Below, in pieces: positions 27,092 through 36,499 of a stretch of 64,000 nt of DNA. The stretch covers positions 1 through 64,000 of the forward strand of contig CALXLF010000005.1 of assembly GCA_944389125.1 (NCBI GenBank), written 5' to 3'. The DNA is from an uncultured Clostridia bacterium (GTDB lineage Bacteria > Bacillota > Clostridia > TANB77 > CAG-508). The notes under the pieces were generated by a model, which had not been told where the DNA came from, ran no database searches, and saw nothing but the letters and a program-made list of their open reading frames with translations. The translations under genes and the position numbers were made by a program. Position 1 is the stretch's first letter, and each line of letters starts with the position of its first letter.

Positions 27092-27661
27092 ATGATGGAG
27101 AAAGAAAAACGTGTAGAAGAAGTTAGACGGTATCTTGACAAATTTCAGTTAAGAACCGTCTGCCAAGGTTTCTGGAGAAGGAAAAAGGTCAAAGAGAAAG
27201 TAGCGGAAATCTATGACGGACTTACTCAAAAAATGTCGGAGCTTGTTGAAAATGCTCCAAATGAAGCAATGAGAAAAAAGGCATATGAGCAGAAATCGAT
27301 TTATCTCAGAAAAGAAGATGCACAGGCTTTTTCAAAAGATTTTCTTTATAATTTTGAAAAAGAAATCTATGATCTTTTGAATGCAGCAGAGGCGCTGTTG
27401 GATGATGAGAGCATAAAAAAACTTGCGCTTATAATCAGTCAGGATTTGGAAGCTGCCTCTGATGAGACACTCAAAAAACTTGCCACTCTTGGAAATGCAT
27501 TTTCTGCGTATATTTTGGATATGTTCTTAAAAGAGCTTTATATCAGTTATGTTCCAGACGATATGCCTGATGATGTCGCTAATTTTATCCGTTCACTTTT
27601 TGGAGGACCGATTATTCCTGTAACAGCCGTTTTTCCTGAATTTAAGGATATGGATGATTGA
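27092..27661 (+). CDS. Hypothetical helical protein in the helicase island
   Basis: The protein has 189 residues from ATG 27092, 6 nt after GGAGG; an upstream in-frame ATG at 27065 precedes the site. It is predicted mostly helical and charged (MMEKEKRVEEVRRYLDK, then LLNAAEALLDDESIKKLALI) and ends in PVTAVFPEFKDMDD. I recognise no family. An in-frame CGG at 27128 gives Arg (VRRYL). It shares the non-native codon use and hairpin style of the helicase upstream, so both probably arrived together. Confidence 0.7.
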   Translation: MMEKEKRVEEVRRYLDKFQLRTVCQGFWRRKKVKEKVAEIYDGLTQKMSELVENAPNEAMRKKAYEQKSIYLRKEDAQAFSKDFLYNFEKEIYDLLNAAEALLDDESIKKLALIISQDLEAASDETLKKLATLGNAFSAYILDMFLKELYISYVPDDMPDDVANFIRSLFGGPIIPVTAVFPEFKDMDD

Positions 27662-27697
27662 TTTATCCACTGAATCTTAAAACCAAATAGTGATACT

Positions 27698-27748
27698 TGC
27701 AGCTGTCACCTAGGAGAAGAAGTTTTCTCTTGGGTGGCAGTTGCTTTT
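27698..27748 (+). terminator. Terminator at the end of the helicase island
   Basis: GCTGTCACCTAGGAGAA pairs, with several G-U pairs, with TTCTCTTGGGTGGCAG, followed by TTGCTTTT. Confidence 0.7.
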
Positions 27749-27810
27749 ACTATTGAATTTGCTAATAAAATAAAGTATAATATAAATATTAAATTTTGAA
27801 AGGGAAAAAA

Positions 27811-28671
27811 ATGAATATTGCAAGTGATTGGAAAGATTATGAAATATTAGATATGGCAGATGGAGAAAAATTAGAAAGATGGGGAGATATAATTCTAATT
27901 AGACCAGATCCACAGATAATTTGGAAAGAAAAAACATTTCCTGAAAAATGGAAAACTGCTCATGCCAAATATAATAGAAGTAGCTCAGGTGGAGGAGGAT
28001 GGAAAATTAATAAAAAACTTCCCCAAAGCTGGAAAATCTCTTATAAAGATTTGAAATTTAATATAAAACCTATGGGATTTAAACATACGGGTCTTTTCCC
28101 AGAGCAAGCAGTTAATTGGGAATGGATGATAGATAAGATAAGAAATTCCAAAAGAGATATAAAAGTTCTTAATTTATTTGCATATACAGGTGGAGCAACT
28201 GTTGCTTGTAGTTATGCTGGAGCTAAAGAGGTATGTCATGTAGATAGTTCAAAAGGAATGACATCTTGGGCAAAAGAAAATGTAATATTATCTGGATTAG
28301 GTGAGAAAAGAGTAAGGTTTATAGTTGATGATGTTACTAAATTTGTTCAAAGAGAAATTAGAAGAGGAAATAAATATGATGCAATAATTATGGATCCTCC
28401 TTCTTATGGAAGAGGAAAAAATGGTGAAGTTTGGCAATTTGAAAATAATATAGAAGATTTAGTAGAATTATGTACAGAGGTTTTATCAGATAATCCCTTA
28501 TTTTTCTTGATTAATTCATATACAATTGGAATTTCAAGTAAAGTTTTGGAAAATATTTTAAATTTAAAAATAAAGAAAAAAGGAAAGATTTCATCTGGAG
28601 AAATTGGACTTCCAATGACTAATTCAAAATTAATTTTGCCATGTGGCATTTATGGCAGATGGGAAAAATAA
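27811..28671 (+). CDS. Class I SAM-dependent methyltransferase (RlmI/RlmK-like)
   Basis: A 286-residue protein from ATG 27811 (AAAGGG site). It has a SAM-binding motif VLNLFAYTGGATVACSYAGA, an acidic end-of-strand motif VCHVDSSKGM and the catalytic-type IIMDPPSYGRG. These features place it with COG1092-type rRNA methyltransferases. The N-terminal part (WKEKTFPEKWKTAHAKYNRS) replaces the PUA domain of RlmI, so the target is uncertain. Codon use has returned to native type. Confidence 0.85.
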   Translation: MNIASDWKDYEILDMADGEKLERWGDIILIRPDPQIIWKEKTFPEKWKTAHAKYNRSSSGGGGWKINKKLPQSWKISYKDLKFNIKPMGFKHTGLFPEQAVNWEWMIDKIRNSKRDIKVLNLFAYTGGATVACSYAGAKEVCHVDSSKGMTSWAKENVILSGLGEKRVRFIVDDVTKFVQREIRRGNKYDAIIMDPPSYGRGKNGEVWQFENNIEDLVELCTEVLSDNPLFFLINSYTIGISSKVLENILNLKIKKKGKISSGEIGLPMTNSKLILPCGIYGRWEK

Positions 28672-28731
28672 AAATTAAACTTTTAAACTTTAGGGACACT
28701 CTTGAAAGTTCAAAAAAGGAATGAGAATATG

Positions 28732-29403
28732 GATTCGTTAAATGTAATTTATGAAGATAATCATATAATAGTTGTAGAAAAGCCAGTTAATATTCCTTCT
28801 CAAGGCGATAAAACTGGAGATAAGGATATGATAAGTATAATAAAAGAATATTTAAAAGAAAAATATAATAAACCAGGAGATGTTTATCTAGGATTAGTTC
28901 ATAGGTTAGATAGACCAACAGGTGGTATAATGGTTTTTGCTAAAACTTCAAAAGCAGCAAGTAGATTAAGTGAACAAATTAGAAATAATGAGTTTCATAA
29001 AAGTTATCTATGCATAGTAGATGGAAAAATGGAAAAAGATAAAGGAACTTTTGAAGATTACCTCTATAAAAATGAAAGAACAAATACCAGTAGAATTGCA
29101 AAACCAAATGAAAAAAATGCCAAAAAAGCAATTTTAGATTATGAAGTTTTAAAATATAATGAAGAAATTAATTTGTCTGTAATTAAAATAAATCTTCATA
29201 CTGGGCGTCATCATCAGATAAGAGTACAGTTTGCTTCAAGAAATCATGCTCTTTATGGTGATCAAAAATATGGAACTAGAGGAAGAGGAAAACAATTAGC
29301 TCTTTGGGCATATTCACTAAGTTTTAAGCATCCAACAACAAAAGAGGTACTAAATTTTACTCTAGAGCCTAAACATATTGGAAGTTGGAAAATATTAGAT
29401 TAA
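28732..29403 (+). CDS. RluA-family pseudouridine synthase without S4 domain
   Basis: A 223-residue protein from ATG 28732, beginning MDSLNVIYEDNHIIVVEKPV; the in-frame TTG at 28702 lacks a site. The catalytic motif is VHRLDRPTGGIMVFAKT, in which the Asp is the catalytic residue, and KINLHTGRHHQIRVQFA is the usual C-terminal motif. It lies close behind the methyltransferase, so an RNA-modification pair is plausible. The target uridine is unknown. Confidence 0.9.
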   Translation, partial: DSLNVIYEDNHIIVVEKPVNIPSQGDKTGDKDMISIIKEYLKEKYNKPGDVYLGLVHRLDRPTGGIMVFAKTSKAASRLSEQIRNNEFHKSYLCIVDGKMEKDKGTFEDYLYKNERTNTSRIAKPNEKNAKKAILDYEVLKYNEEINLSVIKINLHTGRHHQIRVQFASRNHALYGDQKYGTRGRGKQLALWAYSLSFKHPTTKEVLNFTLEPKHIGSWKILD

Positions 29404-29408
29404 TTTTA

Positions 29409-29444
29409 ATGAGCTTTAATGTATTTTAAAGCTCACATTTTTTG
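29409..29444 (+). terminator. Terminator after the pseudouridine synthase gene
   Basis: TGAGCTTTAA pairs with TTAAAGCTCA and is followed by a T-rich stretch. Confidence 0.75.
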
Positions 29445-29532
29445 ATTTTTTTCAACATTTTTTTAAAATTTATTTTCTCTATTGAAATAAAACTAACTTT
29501 ATGGTTAAATTTTACTATAGGGGGATTATGTT

Positions 29533-30897
29533 ATGAATCGAAAAGAAAGAAAATTTTATAAAGAAAATTTAAATGAAGTTTTGCATACAAATATGAATCC
29601 TTATAAACCAGGTGTTGTAAGAATTCATTTAGTGCCAGCAAAATATAGACCTTTTGCTTCTGATCCAAGTCTTGTAATATTAAATGGTAAAGATATTTTA
29701 CCTATTAATTTGTCATGGACTATATTGCTTGCTAATTTTATTAAAGAAGTAAATAAATATAAAGGAAATGAAATAACTGATGAAGAATTTGAAAAGGTAA
29801 TGAAAAATACTATTGATGATACAATGAAAGTTTATAGAGCAAAAAGAAAAGATATGGAAAATGATTTAAGAAGAATTTTATCAGTTTTTCTAGATATATC
29901 TGAAGGAAAGGAACCTCAAGAAAAAATTGGTCAACTTTCTATAAATCAATATGCACATCTTATGAGAGCTCCTCATAGAATGGATTTAATGATAAGTTCA
30001 ATGGAAAAAGACGGAAAATGGAATTGTAATCAAAAATGCCTTCATTGTTATGCTGCAGGACAGCCTACAGCTGAAGTAAAAGAACTAACAACTGAAGAGT
30101 GGAAAAAAGCTATTGATAAATGTAGAGAAGCTTGTATTCCACAGGTTACTTTTACAGGTGGAGAGCCAACAATGAGAAAAGATTTAGTAGAATTAGTAGA
30201 ATATTCAAAATGGTTTATTACAAGATTAAATACAAATGGTGTTTTACTAACTAAAGAACTTTGCAAAAAACTTGCTGATGCAAGTCTAGACACTGTTCAA
30301 ATAACATTTTATTCTTCAAATGAAGAAGAACATAATAAATTAGTAGGAGCTAATAATTATTCTAAAACACTTCAAGGAATAAAAAATGCTATAGATGCTA
30401 ATTTACCAATAAGTATAAATACTCCTTTATGCTCTATTAATAAAAATTATGTAGATACATTAAAATTTTTAAATGATTTAGGAGTAAAATATGTTACATG
30501 TTCAGGTTTAATTGTAACTGGAAATGCAACAAAAGAAGATTCAAAAGCAACTGCTCTTTCAGAAGAAGAGCTATTAAAAATATTAAAAGATGCAAAAAAA
30601 TTTACAGATGAACATTTAATGGAGATAGCTTTTACATCTCCAGGATGGATAAAAGAAAAAAAATTAAAAGAATTAGGAATGCAAGTTCCTACTTGTGGAG
30701 CTTGTTTAAGTAATATGGCCATAGCTCCAAATGGAGATGTAGTTCCATGTCAAAGCTGGCTTGGAAAAGATGCAAAATTAGGAAATATTTTAACTGATAA
30801 ATGGGAAGATATTTGGAATAATCCAAAATGTAAGAAAATCAGAAGATATTCAACATCCTCTATAGGAAAATGCCCATTAAAAGAAGGAGGATGCTAA
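29533..30897 (+). CDS. Radical SAM/SPASM-domain enzyme
   Basis: This 454-residue protein has an N-terminal region of about 155 residues with no clear family. The radical SAM core carries NCNQKCLHC (Cys 165, 169, 172: the CX3CX2C cluster), the GGE-like TFTGGEPTMRKDL and TRLNTNGVLL. A C-terminal SPASM-type region has CGACLSNMAIAPNGDVVPC, then KCPLKEGGC, for extra iron-sulfur clusters. SPASM enzymes mostly modify peptides or proteins. The next gene starts 1 bp after the stop and encodes an exported protein with a Cys-rich tail, a plausible substrate (inference). GGGGG precedes the start. Confidence 0.92.
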   Translation: MNRKERKFYKENLNEVLHTNMNPYKPGVVRIHLVPAKYRPFASDPSLVILNGKDILPINLSWTILLANFIKEVNKYKGNEITDEEFEKVMKNTIDDTMKVYRAKRKDMENDLRRILSVFLDISEGKEPQEKIGQLSINQYAHLMRAPHRMDLMISSMEKDGKWNCNQKCLHCYAAGQPTAEVKELTTEEWKKAIDKCREACIPQVTFTGGEPTMRKDLVELVEYSKWFITRLNTNGVLLTKELCKKLADASLDTVQITFYSSNEEEHNKLVGANNYSKTLQGIKNAIDANLPISINTPLCSINKNYVDTLKFLNDLGVKYVTCSGLIVTGNATKEDSKATALSEEELLKILKDAKKFTDEHLMEIAFTSPGWIKEKKLKELGMQVPTCGACLSNMAIAPNGDVVPCQSWLGKDAKLGNILTDKWEDIWNNPKCKKIRRYSTSSIGKCPLKEGGC

Positions 30898-30898
30898 G

Positions 30899-31832
30899 AT
30901 GAAGAAAAAGATTTTATTTATATTAGTTTTATTTTTAATAAGTTTTGCTTGTTTATTTATTGGAAACAAAACTTATGCAGCAACAGATTTAGATGAAATA
31001 GAAAATTACATTGTAACAGTAGAGCCTAGAATGTATGATGGTACGCTAGATATTACTTATGATATAACATGGAAAGTTTTAGATTCTACAACAGAAGGAC
31101 CACTATCTTGGGTTCAGATTGGAACACCTAATTCAAGTTTTGATACAGCAACAGCATTAACAACAAACATAAAAAGTATTAGTAAATATAATGGTTCATA
31201 TGTAAAAATAGAATTTGCTAAAGAATATAATGCAGGTGAGCAAGTTCATTTTAGATATTCAATACATCAACCTTATATGTATGAATTAAAAAATGATAAA
31301 GTATTATATGAATTTACTCCAGCTTGGTTTACAGATGCAAAAGTTATGCAAATGCAAATTAGATGGAATGCTCAAGATGTTACAAAAAGTGATAATGCTT
31401 CAAAAGATGGAAATTATTTGGTTTGGAAAAAATCAAATATGTCAAAAGGTGAAAAACTTTCTACATCAGTAGAATATAATGAATCTGCTTTTAGTGCACT
31501 AGATGCTAATAAACAAAAATCAGATGCACCAAAGACATCTTCTATATCAATAATTATGTTTTTTCCAATGATATTTGTTTTTATATTTATTATAATTATT
31601 ATATTTTCAATGTTTGGCGGAGGATATTATGGCCACAGAGGATTTTATTATGGAGGATATTATGGTAGATATAGAGGTCGGAGGATGTGCACATAGTAGT
31701 TGTGCTCACAGCAGTTGTGCTCATAGTTGTGCATGTGCTTGTGCAGGAAGTGGAAGAGCGGGATGTAGTAAAAAAGATTTTTACGGAACAAATCTAACTT
31801 CTGAAAAGATTAAAAAAGCAATTAAAAAATAA
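30899..31832 (+). CDS. Exported membrane protein with Gly/Tyr- and Cys-rich tail, one CGG +1 site
   Basis: Skipping C31679 gives 310 residues. A signal peptide (about 1-28, ending TYAAT) precedes a beta-rich ectodomain (about 30-205, with VEPRMYDGTLDITYDITW), a membrane helix (about 218-240), a Gly/Tyr-rich run (GGGYYGHRGFYYGGYYG) and a tail with seven Cys (GGCAHSSCAHSSC, then AHSCACACAGSGRAGC) ending SKKDFYGTNLTSEK. The +1 site lies exactly at the junction to the Cys tail; the unshifted product ends in GRRMCT. The radical SAM/SPASM gene is immediately upstream. The ectodomain vaguely resembles DUF2207-type proteins. Its function is unknown. Confidence 0.8.
31679..31682 (+). other. CGG +1 site at the Cys-tail junction (C31679)
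   Basis: AGA GGT-C-GGA GGA TGT joins the Gly/Tyr-rich run to the Cys-rich tail in one frame. Both frames are long and compositionally clear on each side of the site. Confidence 0.85.
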
Positions 31833-31835
31833 AAG

Positions 31836-31865
31836 AATGGGGACGAGTGATCGTCTCCATTTTTT
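31836..31865. terminator. Bidirectional terminator with GGGGACGA stem
   Basis: AATGGGGACGA/TCGTCTCCATT with a 4-nt loop and T run, between convergent genes; it is also a member of the GGGAC hairpin family. Confidence 0.85.
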
Positions 31866-32647
31866 ACTTAAATTCATCTAAGCTTTTAAATTCATACCCT
31901 TTAGAAATGGTTTCTTTTATAACAGAATCTAAGATATTACAATTATCTTTACTTGTTCCGTGAAGTAATAGAACACAACCATTATGAAGATTATCTAAGA
32001 TTTTAGATTTACCATAATCTTCTCGTCCTTGATTATTTTCATCCCAATCATCATAAGCATTTGACCAAAGAACAGCTGTATATCCTAAGTCTTTAGCTAT
32101 TTTTAATACTCTCTCACTAAATTCTCCTTTTGGAGGTCTAAAATAAGTCATTTCATATCCAAGTTTGTCATATAAGGCTTTATGTAAGTTCATTATCTCA
32201 TCTTTAATTTCTTCATCTGATAAGTCTACTAAAGATTTATGATTTACAGTATGATTTCCAACAATATGACCTTCTTCAATCATTCTCTTAACTAAATCAG
32301 TATTAGTATTTAAATAATGACCTGTTATAAAAAATGCAGCTTTAACATTATTCTCTTTTAAAACATCTAAAATTTGTTCAGTATAACCTGCTTCATATCC
32401 TAAATCAAATGTAAGATATATAGAATTTGAGTCTTTATTTCCCATTGAAATTCCATTATATTCATTTAAAATTTTTAAAGAATTAGAGTCTAAAGTTGGT
32501 TGCTCATTTCCGCTGAGATCTTTTTAATCCCCAACAAATAAGTGTATTAGAAACACTATCAGTTGCTCTTGAAAAAACGGCAAATTGAAAAATTATAATA
32601 CCAATTATTAAAAATGTAAAAATTATTCTTGAAACTTTTTCTTTCAT
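31864..32647 (-). CDS. PdaA-like polysaccharide deacetylase with one CGG +1 site
   Basis: Starting at ATG 32647 (AAAGGA upstream) and skipping the C at 32512 (a G on the given strand) gives 260 residues. A membrane helix (about 8-24) and the PdaA-like stretch NTLICWGLKRS precede the NodB domain with TFDLGYEAGYT, HTVNH (metal-binding His pair), YFRPPKGEFS and VLLLHG. PdaA-type enzymes deacetylate MurNAc residues for spore-cortex muramic lactam. The unshifted frame from the real start stops at TGA just after the site, leaving only the signal region. This is the only minus-strand example. Confidence 0.88.
32509..32512 (-). other. CGG +1 site in deacetylase (base 32512, minus strand)
   Basis: On the minus strand, TCT CAG-C-GGA AAT GAG joins the membrane/linker part to the catalytic domain. 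It shows the pattern follows the coding strand and not one DNA strand. Confidence 0.85.
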
Positions 32648-32870
32648 AAAAATAAGTCCTTTCTTTATTAAGTGTAATTTATTTTACTAAAATTTATGAG
32701 AAAACTTGAAAAATATTACATTATTATTTATAATATTAAAATTATAAGTTACAGGTTTAAAATGTGATAAAAATTATTGCATAAACTAAAAAATAATGAT
32801 ATAGTAATAAAGGTTTATAGGTAAAACCTGTTAAAAAACCTAAATAAAATACGTAAAGGGTTGGTTACAA

Positions 32871-35652
32871 ATGGGACTAATAAATGCTATTTTTGGTTCT
32901 TATAGTGAAAGAGAAGTTAAAAGAATCAGACCAATAGTTGAAAAGATAAATTCATTAGAAGGAGAAATGGAGAAACTTTCTGATAAAGAATTAACTGCTA
33001 AAACTGATTATTTTAAAAATGAGTTGGCAAATGGAAAATCTTTAGATGATATTTTACCAGAAGCTTATGCAGTAGTAAGAGAAGCATCAAAAAGAGTTTT
33101 AGGAATGAGACATTTCGATGTGCAGTTAGTTCGGAGGTGTTGTTTTACATCAAGGTAGAATTGCTGAGATGAAAACAGGTGAAGGTAAAACATTAGTTGA
33201 AACATTACCTGTTTATTTAAATGCTTTAACAGGTAAAGGTGTTCATGTTATTACTGTTAATGAATACCTAGCTAAAAGAGATAGTGAATGGATGGGAAAA
33301 TTATATAAGTTCTTAGGCTTATCAGTTGGATTAATACAAAGTAGAATGTCAAAAAAGGCAAAACAAGAAGCTTATAATTCTGATGTAACTTATGGAACTA
33401 ATAATGAATTTGGATTTGATTATTTAAGAGATAATATGGTTATTCGTAAAGAGGATATGGTTCAAAGAGGTTTAGCTTATGCAATTGTTGATGAGATAGA
33501 TTCTATCTTAATTGATGAAGCTAGAACTCCACTTATTATTTCAGGTAGAGCAAATAAATCTTCAGATTTATACAAAAAAGCGGATTCTTTTGTTAAAAGA
33601 TTAAGTGCTAAAACTTTAATAGAAGAAGATGTTAAAGATCAGGAGCAAGCTGAAGATAATGAAAAATATGATTATATAGTAGATTTAAAAGCCAAAACTG
33701 CTACATTAACAGCTAAAGGTATTGCAAAAGCAGAAAAAGAATTTGGTGTTGAAAATTTAAATGATATTGAAAATTCAGATTTAGTTCATAACATTAACCA
33801 AGCATTAAAAGCAAATGGTGTTATGAAAAAAGATATTGATTATATAGTAAAAGATGGGGAAGTTTTAATTGTTGATGAATTTACTGGACGTATTATGTAT
33901 GGAAGAAGATATAATGATGGTCTTCATCAAGCAATTGAAGCAAAAGAAGGAGTAAAAATTGCTGATGAATCTAAAACTTTAGCAACTATTACATTCCAGA
34001 ATTATTTCAGAATGTATGATAAATTATCTGGTATGACTGGTACTGCAATGACAGAAGCAGAAGAATTCGAAGAGATTTATAATTTGGATGTTGTTTCAAT
34101 TCCAACAAATAAACCATTAATTAGAAAAGATAATCCAGATGTAATATACAGAAATGAAGAAGCAAAATTTAGAGCAGTGGCAAGAGATGTAAAAGAGTCA
34201 TATGAAAAAGGTCAACCAGTTTTAGTTGGTACTGTTTCAATCGAAAAATCAGAGAAAGTTAGTAAAATATTATCTAAAGAAGGAATACCTCATAAAGTTT
34301 TAAATGCTAAAAATCATGAAAAAGAAGCTGAAATTATAGCTCAAGCAGGAAAATTAGGAAGCGTTACTATTGCTACAAACATGGCTGGTCGTGGTACTGA
34401 TATTATGCTTGGTGGAAATAGTGAATATTTAGCAAAACAAGAAATGAGAAAAATGCATTATACAGAGGAACTAGTTGAACAAGCTAATGCATATAATGAA
34501 ACAGAAGATAAAGATATTTTAGAGGCTAGAAAAACATTTAAATCTTTAACAGAAAAATATGATAAAGAGATAAAAGTTGAGAAAGAAAAAGTTATAGAAG
34601 CTGGTGGATTAAAAATTGTAGGTACTGAAAGACATGAGTCTAGAAGAATTGATAATCAGTTAAGAGGACGTTCTGGTCGTCAAGGAGATCCAGGTGAATC
34701 AAGATTTTATTTATCAATGGAAGATGATTTATTAAAACTTTTCGGTGGAAATATGATGTCATCAGTATTTGATAAAGGCGGAATAGATGAAGATACACCT
34801 ATCCATTCAAAAATGCTTACTAAAATGATTGAAAATGCTCAAATGAAAGTTGAAGGAAGAAACTTTAGCGCTAGAAAACATGTATTAAGTTATGATGATG
34901 TAATGAATGTACAAAGAGAAATTATCTATTCTCAAAGAAGAGAAGTTTTAGATGGAAATGATATGACTGAAAGTGTTAGAAATATGATGATGGATTCTGC
35001 AGATATGGTTGTAGAAACTTATGCATCAGAAATTGACGGAGATAATTTTAATCCAGAAGGATTATTAAATGAAGTTAAATCAACATTTAATATAGGAGAA
35101 CTTGATTGTTTAAAAGATAAAAAACTTAATTCAAATAAAGTCTTAGAAGAATTAAGACAAAAAGTAAATGACGCTTATGAACAAAAACAAAAAGAAATTG
35201 GAGAAAATATAAAAGAGCTTGAAAGAATAGTAATTCTAAAAACAGTTGATACAAAATGGATGGATCACATTGATAATATGGATAACTTGAAAAATGGTAT
35301 AGGACTTCGTGCATATGGACAAAAAGACCCAGTAGTTCAATATAGAATTGAGGGTGGAAATATGTTTGATGAAATGGTTGCTTCTATAAAATTAGAAGTA
35401 ACAAAATTGATGTTACATATTGTTAAAAGAGAAAGAATTTCTGCAAGACAAAGTAATATAAAAATAACAGGTGAAGGATTTGAAAAAACAGCAGTTCCAG
35501 TTGGAGAATCACCTATTACACCAAACAATTCAAATGCAAGTGATTCAAAACCTGAGCCAATTGTAAATAAAGGACCAAAAGTTGGTCGTAATGATCCATG
35601 TCCATGTGGTTCGGGTAAAAAGTATAAGAATTGTTGCGGGAAGAATGCTTAA
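32871..35652 (+). CDS. secA: Preprotein translocase ATPase SecA with one CGG +1 site
   Basis: Skipping C33132 gives a normal 926-residue SecA. It starts [18 protein letters not shown], with [19 protein letters not shown] restored at the site, Walker A MKTGEGKT right after it, the DEAD-like [39 protein letters not shown] and the C-terminal zinc-binding [14 protein letters not shown]. SecA drives protein export through SecYEG and is essential. The unshifted frame would end after 95 residues, before any ATPase motif, so a viable cell must read through the site. Confidence 0.97.
33132..33135 (+). other. CGG +1 site in secA (C33132)
   Basis: TTA GTT-C-GGA GGT GTT restores [11 protein letters not shown], which is nearly invariant in SecA. 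Confidence 0.95.
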
Positions 35653-35703
35653 GTTAATAATTATATAGAAAATCTTTTAGAAATTTTTTAAAACAAGAAT
35701 AAA

Positions 35704-35740
35704 GACGTGGTAAAAAATATTTTTTACCACGTTTATTTTA
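35704..35740 (+). terminator. Terminator of secA
   Basis: GACGTGGTAAAAAAT pairs with ATTTTTTACCACGTT and is followed by a T-rich tail. Confidence 0.88.
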
Positions 35741-35980
35741 TTTTAACTTTTGTAAATTTTCTGAAAATATATTTTCTATGTTATCTATAAGGGTTAATTT
35801 TTGCTTACTATTTTGTCTCTTTTGATATATTAAAATTACTATTTTTATGCTATAAACTATATATAAATGATTAATAGAAAAAACAAATTAAAAATATAAT
35901 CATCAATCTATATGAAATTTTGATAAAATATGTTAAAATAATTATATGATTTTAAATAATATAGAATTCAAGGAGAAAAT
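35741..35980 (+). other. Spacer before the accessory operon, no gene
   Basis: This is AT-rich DNA without a convincing frame or hairpin. The promoter of the operon starting at 35981 should lie here, but I cannot pick one with confidence. AAGGAG precedes the first start codon. Confidence 0.4.
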
Positions 35981-36478
35981 ATGGATTTTTATAAAAAAAT
36001 AGAAAAGATATGTTCTGAACATAAAAAAGTAGCTTTATTTGTAGATATGGACGGAACAATTGTTGAATATAAGATTTATCCAGATGGTTTTATTACATAT
36101 GAAACTAAAGACTTATTTAAAAATGCAGAACCTATAAATATAATGATAGATAAATTAAAAGAAATAGATAAAATAGATAATATTGATATATATATTTTAA
36201 CTTTATCAAAAAGTAATATAATAAAAAAGGAAAAAGAAGAATGGCTTCAAAGATATGTTCCTTTTATTGATAAGAAAAATTATATTATTATAGTTAGAGA
36301 AAACGGAGAATATGATTCAGATAATAGAAAATATATTAAAGCAAAAAAGATGAAAGAAAAATTAAATGATTATGATTATCTAATTTTATTAGATGATGAG
36401 CATAAGATATTAAAAGAAACTCAAAAAGAATTAGGCAATAATGGAGAAGTTTTTCATATTTCTTCAGCAATGATATAA
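35981..36478 (+). CDS. HAD-like phosphatase
   Basis: A 165-residue protein. HAD motif I is VALFVDMDGTIVEY (nucleophile Asp and general-acid Asp), motif II is probably IYILTLSKSN, and motif III/IV is in KKMKEKLNDYDYLILLDDE. The cap is small, like 5'-nucleotidase or polynucleotide-phosphatase relatives. It is the first gene of a tightly packed run to 40514 that also holds a P-loop kinase and a nucleotidyltransferase. The substrate is unknown. Confidence 0.8.
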   Translation: MDFYKKIEKICSEHKKVALFVDMDGTIVEYKIYPDGFITYETKDLFKNAEPINIMIDKLKEIDKIDNIDIYILTLSKSNIIKKEKEEWLQRYVPFIDKKNYIIIVRENGEYDSDNRKYIKAKKMKEKLNDYDYLILLDDEHKILKETQKELGNNGEVFHISSAMI

Positions 36479-36499
36479 AAAAGTTAAAGGAGAATTGCA

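Noticed and set aside
31614..31832. A separate 72-residue gene carrying the Cys-rich tail
   Set aside because: Its start lies inside the Gly/Tyr-rich part of the upstream gene in the wrong frame, with no ribosome site. Skipping C31679 joins the tail to the membrane protein.
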